NCBI GenBank assembly: GCA_003342895.1 | Contig: PTFA01000276.1 | Span: 1,149,799-1,213,798, forward strand | Direction: 5' to 3' | Length of the DNA: 64,000 nucleotides | From: Casuarius casuarius | Lineage: Eukaryota; Chordata; Aves; Casuariiformes; Casuariidae | In this document: in pieces, positions 14,801 through 26,708 of the stretch | Layout of the letters: each line of letters begins with the position of its first letter | Position numbering within the stretch: the stretch's first letter is position 1 | Notes under the pieces: generated by a model | Seen by the model: only the letters and a program-made list of their open reading frames with translations | The model's database searches: none | What the model was told of the DNA's origin: nothing | Program-made: the position numbers and the translations under genes

Positions 14801-17080
14801 CTACTAATCAGACAAGATTTAAGCAATTGCACATCATGCTGCAAAGACAGTCATGCAATGATCTCTGAATTATGTAGTGGTTTCTCACTTTTCTTGGTAA
14901 GGTATGTTGATTTGCTTTCCTAGTTAATACTAACTAGCAAAAAAATCTATGAATAGATATTCTTGTAAAGGATGGAAGTAGATTTTGTTGAAAGTATGGT
15001 AATAAATAGCAAAGTTTTCACATCCAAGATATGTCTGGAAAGAATATTAGGAAGAAAAGACCCATAAGCTCAAAATATACCGTTAAAATGATAAAGACCA
15101 CATGAGCCAGAACATGCAAAACGTATGAGCTAACCATCTGGTGCAAAACCAATATAAAAGAGTTGAAGGTCAAATTACCTAGTGTAACTAAGCTTTCTGC
15201 AGCCTGGCAGTATCAGATGAATAAGGGAATGCTTGGTGAAGCCCCATTCTCTTCATTTGAAGGAAAAAAACCCAAAGATTTTGCTCACTTGTTTGCAGGC
15301 ACGACACACACAGTCAATGAAAGTCTCCTTTTAGAGCTCACTGTTTAGTCCCGTGGGAGGTTAGGCATCCCAGACTTTATAATGTACTCGTTAATTTGCT
15401 TGCCAATGGCTTAGCTTTTATTGGAAATAAACATGTATGTAAACATATTTACAAACTTTGCACTCTTCTAACTCTTTCCTCCTTCGTCCGGTGTGCCCCA
15501 GTGACTGAAGGGGAAAGGGCGGACTTCCCAGGTGGCAGCGAGGTGTTGAGGATGGTCTGTACCGCTGCCCCCTCCTTCCCTCTCCCAGCTCGCTCGTGCC
15601 CAGCCGTCTGTGCTGCCTGGAGGACACAGGGCCCAGAGAGTTTTAAGTAACACACTATGGGAGGAATGAGTGAATTTACCTCTTTTTTCTTCACTGCAAA
15701 TAATCTATAAAGAACAAATATGTTACTTGCAAGCAATTTTTTACTGTTTTGTTGGCTTAAAGCAGCAGGAAATTTGGGATCCAATCCAGGGCTTCCTCTA
15801 GTAGAGACCAGTGGTAGCTTTGTGTTATGGTCTCAGATAAAGGGATATATGTAAGAAAAAATGACATGACTGGGCGTCATGTCGGGGCTGCCACCTCTGA
15901 CTTGTCCACCTTGGTCCTGGTGGTACAGACATGTCCCAGGCCTGTGAGCCATATGGAGCTTATATGTACCTACTCTACATCTCTTACCAGCTGCATGCAT
16001 CTGAGCTAGATTGAGGAAAGAGCAGTTAAGTCCACATAATAAATAAATGATGAGAAATTTATCCAGTGTCAGAAAAGATTTTGGAGTCTGGGAGACAGGA
16101 GTGGGAGGGAAGGAAAACACAAACACAGAGAAGAGATGAGTTATTTTTCTCCTCAGAGGTCCTGCACCCACAAGAGTCCCTTTTCAGCTCCTTTCAATGA
16201 CTGTCGCTTTACACCACTGCGATTTAAAGGGCAAAACGGGTATAATTTTTTTCTTATGCTAAGCTTAAGGAAAAGCAAAATTAATTGTTCAAGCCTGCCA
16301 CAGACAACTTATGTCTTCTACCAAGCATTAAGTGGATCTCCTACATTCAACACTAACATACTGCTCTTTTTCTGTTAGTAACTGAGGGAAGGAGCAATTA
16401 CGATCTTTTGGAGAAACTGAGATGAGGATAAATGATGATCACTAATTATGATGGGTCTTTCTATGAACAGATCTATTAATGCTAATAAGACTTCCTTCTA
16501 TTTCCAGCAAAGGAAATCCATCTCCTTCTATCAAAAAGTCATCTACCAATTTCCTATATCAGGAGCCTAACGAGAACTTCCCGTTCCTCCCCCTGGTCTA
16601 TGTGCAAGAGAGTTATTCTGATCCTTACCATTGCTCAGTTGATTAACTGGAAAAGGAAAGAAGGGGGTGGACTCTTAAATATCTAATTAGTTTAGCTTTC
16701 TCAGCAACTTTGAACAAGTCTATTTGTAGCACATTAAGAATATAGCAGCTGTTGCTCAAGGATATTTGTTTGAATGTGTCAAGCAACTCTATGCTTTATT
16801 CGCCCCTTTTGCAGGGTGTTTTTTCTTACAAGTGATCTTCTAGCATGTACATGATACATATTGTGGTGTTAGGGGTTATAGAAATCTTTCAGGTAAAGAT
16901 TTTATTTTATATTTTGTGGTCTAATTCTCCTGTATTATTTTTCATTCTCACAAACCTCTCTGTTTAAACTGAAGTAGATGAAATAGCAGGAGGTGTTGGG
17001 AACAGCTGCAAATATAATACTTGGAAATGAACTTAAGTCTGTTCCTTTCCTCCATGTTAACAACTAAAGGCAAATGACAC
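11803..17080. other. Noncoding DNA, no gene recognised
   Basis: AT-rich sequence. The longest open frames, about 112 codons near 15449-16171 on the minus strand, overlap other frames and show no known domain. TAAT-rich homeodomain-like motifs cluster near 12400-12435, but such motifs are common in AT-rich DNA. No repeat family or RNA gene was recognised. Confidence 0.65.
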
Positions 17081-17086
17081 AAACAC

Positions 17087-17999
17087 CTAAATACAACAGA
17101 CACCTTCTGATGAGTTAAATCCCATTTGAGATCTCATTTTGCTAAATTTAGGAATCACATCAGCTCCAGAAAAATGGTTTGGGTTTTTGGAAAAGCTGAG
17201 CGCTTCCAGATCCAGAAGCAGAGGGCACCGGATTGAGCAGTACTGAGGTTTTGTGTAGCACTGAACACTTATTTCAATCAGCCCCTGCGTGCCTGCAGAG
17301 CTGGCATTTCTGTGCAGAGTGACTATCTTAAGACATGGTGTCATTGAAACTCCCTGACTCTCCACTGCTCTGCCAAAGGGGAAGAAATGCGCTGGCAGGG
17401 CTCGTTCCCGTTCTTGCCGTCTGTTGGGTGGTGGCAGACTAGATCTGTAGCTAGCTGTTGTGGTTATAGTTGGATTAGATTGCAAGTCCGTGCAGGGGTG
17501 CTTCCCCGAACCACAGGCTGTGTTTGTCTGCAAGGGCAGCCTGGTTCTCTCCCAGCCCTGGTGGCATCGGCAGCTTGCTCCAGAACCGCGACTGCCTGGC
17601 GTCTTGGGCAACCCCCGCAGGAAGCAGACAACGGCAGCCCTTTTTATTGTGCAGGGCAAAGCTCCTAAAACGCTCTTTCTCTATGAAGGATTTAGCTTCA
17701 TATTGTATCGGAATGGCTGCACCTTCCCCATTTTGCAAGACCCTTCGAAAAGGGGTTTCAGAGGCAGCTGGCACATTGCCCGAAGGGAAAGTGTGGGCAA
17801 GCTCCCTGGAAATGCCTTCCCGAGGGGGCACTATGGGCATGGCAAGGAGCGCCGAGCAGCTGGGCCCGCCCGGGCCTGCGAGGGAGGCTCCAGGCGGGAG
17901 CTGGACAAACAGCTCTGAAGGTGGCCTTGGGGTTTCCTTCAAAGGCAACGTAGGCATACCCTGTCTTCCTGCAGACCTGCCCTGAATTCTGGGGGACAA
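17087..17999. other. GC-richer patch with overlapping open frames on both strands
   Basis: From about 17380 to 17990 the base composition becomes clearly richer in G and C, with scattered CpGs. Several open frames overlap here: a 190-codon minus-strand frame (17087-17659), a 174-codon minus-strand frame (17475-17999) and 152-153-codon plus-strand frames (17460-17918 and 17524-17985). None has a domain, membrane segment or motif that I know. Long open frames on both strands at once are what low stop-codon density in GC-rich DNA produces, so I do not call a gene. A decayed exon or old CpG island is possible. Confidence 0.55.
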
Positions 18000-18099
18000 A
18001 TGTCCTCAAGGCTCATTTGGTTATTTGCTGCTGTTTTAAAGTGTTGCAGAATAGCATATATCTTATCCCTATAGTTTAGCAAGGTCATAAAAGTGCTGT

Positions 18100-18890
18100 A
18101 GTCCCAGGGGATCTCCAAAAATGATAGGAATGAAAGCATGCTTATTAGATTTGCTAATGACACTAATCTGCAAGGGCCTGTGAGTATGTTGGAGGACAGG
18201 ATTAGAATTTAAAGTGATCTTGACAAATTGAAGGTACAGTCTGAAATACATAGGATGCTATTCACTGGGAGTAGGTGTGAGGAACTGCATTTAGGCAGGA
18301 ATAATCAGCTGCACAAATAAAGGAGAACAACTGTTTGAGTAGCAGATCCTTATTTGTGGATTTTGTGGCTCACAACCTGAGTGCTAGTCAACAGTATCAT
18401 GCCCTCCCTCTTCCTCTCTGCAAAACAAACCCAAGAACAGGTACCCCGCAGTGGTACAGAAATGGGAATTCCAGCCTGTGGGATGGTCAAAGTAATCCTC
18501 CTTTTCACCACAGGGCAGGCAAGGGCTCAGCTGGGCCCCCGTGTCCCCTTGGAGTATTGTCTCTGTCTGATTTGGCATTTGGAGAGAGACCAGAGGAGAG
18601 GGAAGCAAATGGCTAGTTCCTGCACCTGCAATTGGAAATGTCTAGAGGTACAGAGATCTTGCAAGGAAAAGGTTTAAAACCACTATGTTAGAGATAAGAA
18701 GCTGTCTGTAAAGGCTCGGAGCAGGATGCCTGGGAATGATGTATAGTTTCTAACTGGGGACATCTTTAAGGAGAGGTTAAACAAATATCTGCCAGGAATA
18801 ACACGGACACAGATGTAGTTGATCTTTGGTCAGGTAGGGGGGTGATACTGAGCTGCTGATCCTTCATGTCGCTCCAGGAAATACTGCTTA
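18100..18890 (+). mobile_element. Ancient CR1-family LINE fragment, RT 3' half to near the 3' end
   Basis: CR1 elements are non-LTR retrotransposons common in sauropsids. Codons from 18150 read FANDTNLQG, a decayed form of the FADDTKLG reverse-transcriptase catalytic motif; the first catalytic Asp is now Asn. It is followed by gaggacaggattagaattta and gtgatcttgacaaattgaag, both near the family consensus as I remember it. Further along, agtcaacagtatcatgcc (from about 18387), agaccagaggagag (about 18588) and aacaaatatctgccaggaat (about 18781) follow in CR1 order. Frameshifts and stops break the frame throughout, so it is long dead. The 5' part is absent, as is usual for CR1. The exact 3' border is uncertain. 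Confidence 0.85.
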
Positions 18891-18897
18891 CAGAGAG

Positions 18898-19032
18898 GTT
18901 CCTGTCCTGCTTTGCTTTTGCAGTTTCTTCTGCATCGTCCCTCTTTCCGTATGTCTTCTTTCCCTCTCTGTTTTATCGTTTCCACATAGGCCTTATTTCT
19001 TTCCTTTTTTTCTGCTTCCTTTGTATACAGGA
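18898..19032 (+). other. Pyrimidine-rich tract ending in an AG
   Basis: About 130 bases are strongly T/C biased, with runs such as ccctctttccgtatgtcttc, and end in tgtatacag before a purine-containing sequence. The tract follows the end of the CR1 fragment. It resembles a polypyrimidine tract plus splice acceptor, but no exon with coding signal follows, so it may be only a composition patch. Confidence 0.4.
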
Positions 19033-22000
19033 GCAAATGGGGTTGTCCCTCAGCTGAGAATAAATTCAAAATGACGACTCCACTGCTGCTCCAGCAGGTA
19101 TTGTATTGACCCTCACCTTGACCCTTTTCTGACTACTGGCTCTTCGGGGATGCTTCCCCAGGCTGCTCGGTGTGTGCTCATCTCAGTGTTTGAGGAGATA
19201 TGCAAATGTTTCAGCTGTACAGGCAAATCAATCAGAGATTGATTGTAGATAAACCATTTTGACTTGAAGGAGAATTTATCTGAATATTCAATTACAAAAT
19301 ACTGTCATTGTTAATGAAGCAGTACGTACAGGGCAGGAAGATGCAGGCTGCAGAACAACACTGTGCAGGTGCACATATGCAATTGTTTTTGCTGGAGATT
19401 GAATTTTGCACAGAAAAAATTAGAGTTGAATCACATACGAAATTCAGTGCAGGCAAGAACAACCCCTCCTAAGAAAAATATAGGGGATCAGCACGGGTTT
19501 AGAGTCAGGGCATTTCTTCAATAGAGACACCTTCCCCTATAGTGTTACACAAACAGAAGGCACACCGCTTAGCTAGGCCAGGGATCTTGAGGCAGCTTGA
19601 ACACTAGATTTACATATGGCCTTGGGCAATTGCTTCTCCACTCTGACCTTTCCAAGCTTCTGTTTCTCTTAGTTGTTTATACTGAAAATTCTTCGATATG
19701 AACAAGCCTCATATCATATGCTTGTACTGTACTTATTGCGATGGACTCTCATCAGTGTCACGACTGCTACAAATAGCTCTGACTGCACTGATGGGAAGAG
19801 AATTTGAGGTTGGGTGCTTGCCGGGGCTTAATACCTTTTACCGGCTCCCTAGCTACAGGAATCAGTCCCCGTGTTTCAAAGACAATGGATGTAGCACAGA
19901 ACGTTTCTGTAGTTGCTATTTTGGTCTGATGTTTAGGACCCAGGAATTTTGGTGAGTTCAGTAAAGGACCAAATCATTCTATAAGGGATATAACTGATAC
20001 ATGGATAAAATATATACTAGCGGTATGTGTACTCAGTATTATTTATGTACCAATTTTTTGCAAAGAAAAGTCCTGTTCGACACAGCCTTAATTATTATGA
20101 TTCAAATCTTGGTTTTTATTAGCAATACCACTGCAAGCTGCATTAGCAGAAAATGCCACCTACAGCAGCTGGGGACTGTAGCCAGAAACAATATACTCCA
20201 TCTTCATTTTATCTTTCAGCACTGAGTCCTTTTTGAATTATTCAGCTGTGTAAACTGTAGGCAAGAAAAGCAAAACCAACACCTGCCCTCTTGAGAAATA
20301 ACCCCCCACCCTCTGTGTAGGGATGTAGCTGACATTTACCCAGATGGTGCATGGTAGCTCAAGATATTTCTTTTATTTATTTACATAGGAAAAAACAGAG
20401 CAAGGGGATTTCATTGGGAAAGATTCACTTAATACAAAAAATAATTTTAATAGACTTGGATTTTTACTAAAGTGTGTCATTTCAGTCCATATAAACATGT
20501 AGGTACCCTAAATGGATCCTCCCTTGAATATGAAGTATGGAGAGAAGAACTTTTAAGGCAGCTGCCATAGCAGAAAGCAGAAGCAGGATGAATTCTTTGA
20601 ACATACTAGTTGTGTGCATAAGTCGTACAGTGAGCTAATTAGATTTCAGTGTTTTGAGCTGGTTTGGAGCTCTCTTTCACACTCTTCACCCCCTCTGCCT
20701 CAACAACTCATGAAGGAAAAAATTGCAGATTTAGTGACTCATTTAATACCATGCACACAATAAGAGAAACCTGCACTTGGAGGGCTGGTAGAACCTAGCT
20801 GGCCACTCAGAGCAGTAGATTTTCTTTTTAGTGATTACCTCTTCCCTCCATAATGCAATTTTCCAGTGTATAGCTGTCTAGGACAGATGGTAACTGAGGA
20901 TGAATTAAAGAGTACTTTTTACTCTGCTAATTTGCAAGAATTTCTCCCCAATATATCTATGACTGGAGTTCAGCCATAGGTCTTTTATGCAGTATCCTTT
21001 GTTGCTGGCATAGATATCAACATGTTTATGCAGCTTTATGATGTCTCTGGCAGGTTCTGACCTGCTGCGTCTTTCTTACGGCCTCTCAACAGGTAGAACG
21101 AAAGCATGGCTTAGAAACAGTCTGAAAAAATCAATGGAAAAGCAAACCACAATGGTGGGAGGAGGGGGGGTTATACAAATATTAAGCGAACTATCAAAGG
21201 TTTCTTGTGTACATACTTAAGACATTTGGATCTTAGTGCATTTACAGGTCTCCCCTATGCTCTGCTTTTAAGTTTTCTGACAAGAAGAGAATTTTTTTCT
21301 GGTGCAGTGTCATTTGCAGGTGTTTGCTGAAATGAACCCTTGTAGTGACCTACATAATAAAGAGCTCTTTCCACTGATAGCTGACTCAGGTTCTCATCAG
21401 CACTGAGCCTCAGCTGATGAAGACAGAGCAGTCTAGTCTGCAATGTTATTAGTGCTACTGGTAACACAGGTGATAGTGCTACATCTCTTGGCATTTACAA
21501 GTGAAACAAAGTATTATGTCCTTCATTTATGACTGCAAGGACAAAAAGACTTGAAATAGGACATGGAATGGAGCCAAAAATTGTTTAGATGTCAGTGCAG
21601 AGGAATTAGATTCGATCTTGTACAGAAAGCTGAAAAATGCTTAAGTGTTGATCCACCTTGACATAAAACTGCAATTTTTGCGACTAATAGACCTACTTAC
21701 GCAGGTGTCTAGAGATTCTTGCTGTGGTTAGTAAACATGCGCTTAAAGCTCTGGGATGTGAGAAAGTTACACAGATATAGTATCTGTATACTGACCCGAA
21801 TTTTAGGCTTTTAAAGTAGTAGACCGATATTATGAGAAAAGTCCTTGCAAACAGAACTAGGTAACTAATGCATTGCTAGTACGAGGTTGTTAGAGACGGG
21901 GAAATGGTGATAAAATGAAACCAGATAGGCTATTTCTGCTTTGTCACAGTATAGGTTTTGGATTTTTCTCTCCTACCTTTTTTAGATATCCACGATGAAG

Positions 22001-23234
22001 ACATTGACATCTAACAGGCTAAGTAAGTTCTACTTATAGAAAATGGAGAGAAATAGGGATTTTAAGGCTTGATTCATCTGACCTACTTAGATGCCTACTT
22101 TAGGACTAGATGAATCACGTCCTAGAAATGCCGCTTGGCAGAGATGAACTGCACTCTCAGTATTCTGTCCCCGTCCTCCAGTGATGGAGGACTATCATAA
22201 AAACATAAGAAGCCTGATGCTTTGGACATTGGTCTTGGGAGGACTTGATCTGTGGGTTTTTTTGGATGGAAAATAAAGATACCTGTAACATACTAATTCC
22301 ACGAAGTCCACCACCTAAATCCTTTGGGATGAATGCTCGATAGTCGGCTTTGAGTTCCGGAGCTGTTTGGATTTGTTTCTGAAAGTAGTTCAGGTTGGGC
22401 TTTTTTTTAACTCCTAGTATCTATTCCTGTCTTATGTTCAGCCAAATTCCAAGTTCAGCAAGCCAAGTGTCTTAGACTATCAAAGCTGACGATGAAAGTT
22501 TCAGAAATGGTCAGTTTGGGGGGGTCTCTGTTTTTTGGTTCTCCAATTTGAAGCATTTTTAATGGGACTGACTTTCAGAGAATGCTGGTCATCCTCCTCT
22601 CTCCCATCACCTCTTGCCATGCAAATTGGTTGGACATCTATATAGTCAGTTTTTTCTGAGAATTATAGAGAAATCTTGTAGTTGCATAGCTTGGACAGGT
22701 AGGAGCACAAGTCTGATGATAATACAAAATGGATGCTTATGTTGAACACTTCTTATTTTGAATGCAGCTGCTAAACAATAGGGTTCATGAAAGCGTAAAT
22801 AAGAGAATGCAATACGTAACCAAACATAGATCAGCAGGAGGATATGTGTTTCCTCTAATTTGCCAAAGTATTGTAACAACTCTCAATTATATCCTGATTA
22901 ATCCTGATCTGCACCTCTTAGAGCTGATGGAGCGGTGACAAGTTGTTTGGTATGAATAATTGTTTACTAGAGAATATGTCAAACAGCTCAATTACTTTTT
23001 TTGTTGAGTCTTCCTCAAAACTTGAAGCTGGTGTCTGGAAACACTGCAGTGACTGCCATCTGTTTTAACTGGGCAAAAATTCAGGTTTTTCTGTACTTCA
23101 AAAGTAATTTTGATAAATCTGTTGCAAATCTGTTATACCATAACATTTTATCCATTAAAACTGTATGTTGCCTCTCAAGCAGATCTTTCTGTCCTGCCTT
23201 TATTCTGCCCATCCCACTTGCCCCCTTAGAACCT
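19033..23234. other. Noncoding DNA, no gene recognised
   Basis: AT-rich sequence with open frames of about 85 codons or fewer and no recognisable product. The part next to 23235 could be a more decayed extension of the neighbouring CR1 piece, but I cannot align it by eye. Confidence 0.6.
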
Positions 23235-23790
23235 TGGCACAACTTTATCATTCTTTCGGTCTTCTGGAATTTCCTGGATAGCCCAAGGTGAAATAAATGC
23301 TAAGATAAGTGGGCCAGAGAGTTCCTCAGATAGTGCTTTTAGGAATTAGATGCAAGTTTTCCAAGCCTGTTCATTTAAAAATGATTCAACATAGTAGCTA
23401 TTTAATGTCCTTTGCCATGAATAGCTTGGAAAGTACTTCATCATGCATGGATCATCCTTGTGTGATCTCTCTTCATTTCAAATACAGAATGGAAATGTTT
23501 CATAAACACATCTACTTCTTCTGCACTACTGTGAATAAATTTACTATCTCTGTTGAGTAATGAGCCTGTACCATTGTTAGAATTCACTTGTTCCAAATAG
23601 ACTTCAAAGACTCAGTCCTGCCAGCCACAGATTCTTCTGTCATCTTTAGCTTCTCTTATCAATTTTCTACATTTTAAACCTTCTGCTATATATTGTTTGC
23701 TATCTATTTTTCTTTTATTCACCATTTGCAATATTTTTTTTATTTAACAGAAGTTAAAGCCTTTCCAGCTCAAACATCTCTGCTACTTAT
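23235..23790 (-). mobile_element. Ancient CR1-family LINE fragment, pre-RT linker region
   Basis: Read on the minus strand, 23518 to 23480 translates as EVDVFMKHFHSVF. This fits the linker between endonuclease and reverse transcriptase in CR1 ORF2, where a residue pattern ending in F-x-S-V-F is typical. Flanking segments such as cttatcaattttctacattt (about 23657-23676) match the antisense of turtle-type CR1 copies as I remember them. There are many substitutions and no intact frame. It lies just upstream of a plus-strand CR1 3' piece, and the two may be parts of one 5'-inverted insertion. Confidence 0.75.
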
Positions 23791-24019
23791 AGAGGCATGC
23801 CAAGTGCTTCAGATTCCCAAGAAACTGTGGAGTCTAGATAAAAAGAAAAACAAATTGTGAGGGCAAGCAATTTAGCTTTGCGAAGAGAATCGCAATTTGA
23901 GTATATTTCAAAAGCTGTTGCAAGGATTTAACCATTAAACTTTTCATTTTGTTTTGAAGAAATTATATGTTATATTTTTAGATAGCTATTAGTTTTATTT
24001 CCTTCAATGGCAGGAAAAC

Positions 24020-25095
24020 AGGGTTTGTGAACCAAGGACAAGCGCAGATATTGTACCCTGATTTTAGTAAGGCTCTTGGTATTCTTCCATGGCAGCTTTA
24101 TATGCTAGCTAAAGAAACATGACCTGTATGAATCTAGGTCTAAAACTGGTTTGAAAGAATATTGAGAGACTATTTATCAATAGTCACTGTCAAAATAGAA
24201 GGATGTATGGAGTAGTGTCTATTTCTAATCCATATGGTGTTCAATAGTTCCATTAATAACTGGGATGATGGAGTACAAAGTATGGTTATTAAATCTGCAG
24301 ATGGAGCCAAGCTGGGAATGAATACTGAGAGTGGTATAAAAATTTAAAGTGATCTTGACAAATTGGAGGTATGATCTGAAAATAGTCAGATGCTGTTCAA
24401 TGGGGACACATACTTTAGGTAGGACTTGCCTATTTAATAAACAGGATAGGTAAAACTCATTTAAAGAACAGTGCTGCAGGAAAGGACATGGGGTTAAAGC
24501 TGGTCTACGGTGGACAAATTCAACATGATTCAACAATGTCCTATCGATGGGAAAAAAAAACAGAGCTCTTTGGGATCAAATGGAACATGTAAGCTCAAGT
24601 GTAGCCTGCAAGACATGAATGAATCCTTCCTATTGATTCAGCATTTAAAGGCTTCTCTCAGAATAATTTGCGAATTATGCATGGACATTCTTGGAGAGAA
24701 TACAGTAGAGAAAAATGAGAATGTTCAGGTGTCTAAAAATGTCACCTATGAAAAATGATTGAAAAAACTGGGTTATTTAACCTAGAGAGGAGAGGACTGC
24801 AGGAACAAAACAATCTTCAAATATAAGAAGGGTGGCTGCAAAAAGAGAGAATAATCCATTCTTCATGTTCTCTGCCTAGAAATAATGTGTATAAACTGCA
24901 GCTTAATTGGAAGGAGAGTCAAGCAGTGGAATAAATTGCCTAGAGAATTGGTGGAATCTTCCAGAGTCTTTAAAAACCAACTAGTAAAATATCTGTCAGA
25001 AATGACATTGGCATAATTGTTCTTTCTGTGGCAAAGGAATAATGGACTTAATGATATCCTGAGGTTCCCTCCAGTTCTGTGCCTCTGGAGAGTTA
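24020..25095 (+). mobile_element. Ancient CR1-family LINE fragment, RT core to 3' end
   Basis: Codons from 24054 read YPDFSKALGILPWQL, matching the RT motif YLDFSKAFDTV. In the same frame, 24240 onward reads FNSSINNWDDGVQS, matching FNIFINDLD-type sequence, and 24297 onward reads ADGAKLG, matching ADDTKLG with the second catalytic Asp changed to Gly. A stop at 24120-24122 and further breaks kill the frame. The 3' part follows CR1 order: the tail of the ORF near 24770-24800, then caagcagtggaataaattgc (about 24920), atctgtcagaaatgacattg (about 24991) and a final gaggttccctccagttctgt (about 25061). About ten residues between the first two motifs are missing compared with the usual spacing. It is inactive and 5'-truncated or inverted. 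Confidence 0.9.
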
Positions 25096-25199
25096 TTGGA
25101 TGTAAAATACATATCTATGGAGAGACATGAAAAATGCTACTGTTCCCAGTAACTGAAGTAACTGAAGATACAGGAATTAGAAGATCAAGTCTACTAAAT

Positions 25200-25335
25200 C
25201 TAACAGTGACAGGTGAATTCACGCCAAACTTCCTGGACCTCATTCTCAAGCTTTGATTATGCTTTCTGGGTCCTAGTTTACCCATTTGTAATCTGAAATA
25301 TAAAACACGGAGGTAATACTTGATATCACAGCAAA
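25200..25335 (+). mobile_element. Probable MIR-like SINE tail
   Basis: The segment tagtttacccatttgtaatc (25274-25293) followed by cggaggtaatact resembles the conserved 3' half of MIR/CORE-type SINEs (a cagtttccccatctgtaaaa-like run followed by a ggggataata-like run). It sits about 100 bp downstream of the CR1 3' end. The match covers only about 60 bases and has an insertion, so this is a moderate call from memory of the family. Confidence 0.4.
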
Positions 25336-26014
25336 ACTCCAGTTGCAATGTCAATAAAAATCAAAGCCTTGTTGTTCGTTGCAAGGTATATAAATATAGC
25401 TACTATGTGGGCATAATATTTTAAGAGATTTTAAATCATCCACAAAAAATGCTATGAATTTGCTGAAATTAAACAAAAATAAATGATACACTTTCTGTGA
25501 TTCAAAGTGATTAAAACCAATTACAGTTTTCCCCAAGAATAACGTGTAATGAAAAAACAAAATACAATATTCCTCCAATCTTTTTTATCAAGTTAGCCCA
25601 ATGAGGATGCTGTATCTGCTTTGTATAAGCAGTTGAAACAGTAAAATGGAAGCACAAGGATAGGTTTCATTAAAATCAAGGTAGTGGGGCAGAGAAACAA
25701 AGCCTGATGGAATGGATACAGATTAGAGCTGTCCACAATAGACTTGTCTTTGCCAGTAAGGAGAAACTACCATTTTCCTAGCTAAGCCTGAACTACCCTG
25801 CAGAAACAGAAATATTTTAATTTAGAGAGAAAAAAATACCCTCTAAATTTAAAGTGTCCCAGCACCCTGCAGATCATACTCTCCAAAAACCATTAAGATT
25901 CATAAGCAGAAATACTGCTACTTTTTATCAATGTGTTATAAAGTTTGTAATATATATCTTTCCCACAGAAAAAAAGTTTCCTTTTTCCTACTCACTGAGG
26001 CTAAAGGAGTGTTT

Positions 26015-26708
26015 ATATTAGAGTCACAGATTATCAAGCTAGAATGAACCAATCTGTGATTATTTAGCCTGATTTCTACAGTGCAGACTGTATGACTAAA
26101 TAAGTAAATTCTTGTTTTAACTACGATGCCTCTCCCAGAAAACACTGAAGCTTGAGTTGAAAGCTGTCACTGATAGATCATATCACAACACAATCTTTGC
26201 AATCATTCCTTAATTAATTATTCATTATTTAAAACAATAAAAACATTTTTATTTCCAGCTTGAATGGCCTTACTTCAACTTCCAGCTATCTGATCTTGTC
26301 ATACATTCATCTGATGGACTGACAGGCTTTCTATTATCCTATTGTTGCTGTGCCCGCAATTACTTATACAGCACAGTCAAATTGCCTGGGAGCCTTTTCT
26401 GTGTTAAGTTAAAATGGATTGACCCTTTACAAGCTATCAAAATAGGACAAGTTTTTTAATGTTTAATCCTTCTCATTGCCTCTTGGAACTCCTTCTTATT
26501 TATTGGTACCAAAATACCTACTGTGTGGGGTGAGCCCTTCAAATATCCAAGGACTGGATTAGCATCTTTGGCCACAGTATCACACCTGGACTTCATATTT
26601 AGCTGGCTATCTATTACAATTCCAAATACTTCTCAAATTGGTGTTTCCGTGGAGAAAACTCTCCCTCTCTGATGAACATATATATTTTTTGCTTTTCCGT
26701 GTAGATTT
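26015..26708 (-). mobile_element. Ancient CR1-family LINE, 3' part (antisense), block A
   Basis: The plus strand shows the reverse complement of a CR1 3' end: an element end near 26020-26080, the strongly matching ttcaacttccagctatctga (about 26275-26294), then attagcatctttggccacag (26559-26578), which on the minus strand is the ctgtggccaaagatgctaat segment upstream of the ORF end. The order agrees with a single minus-strand copy reading from higher to lower coordinates. It is highly diverged and noncoding today. The same copy appears to resume at about 27606. Confidence 0.85.
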
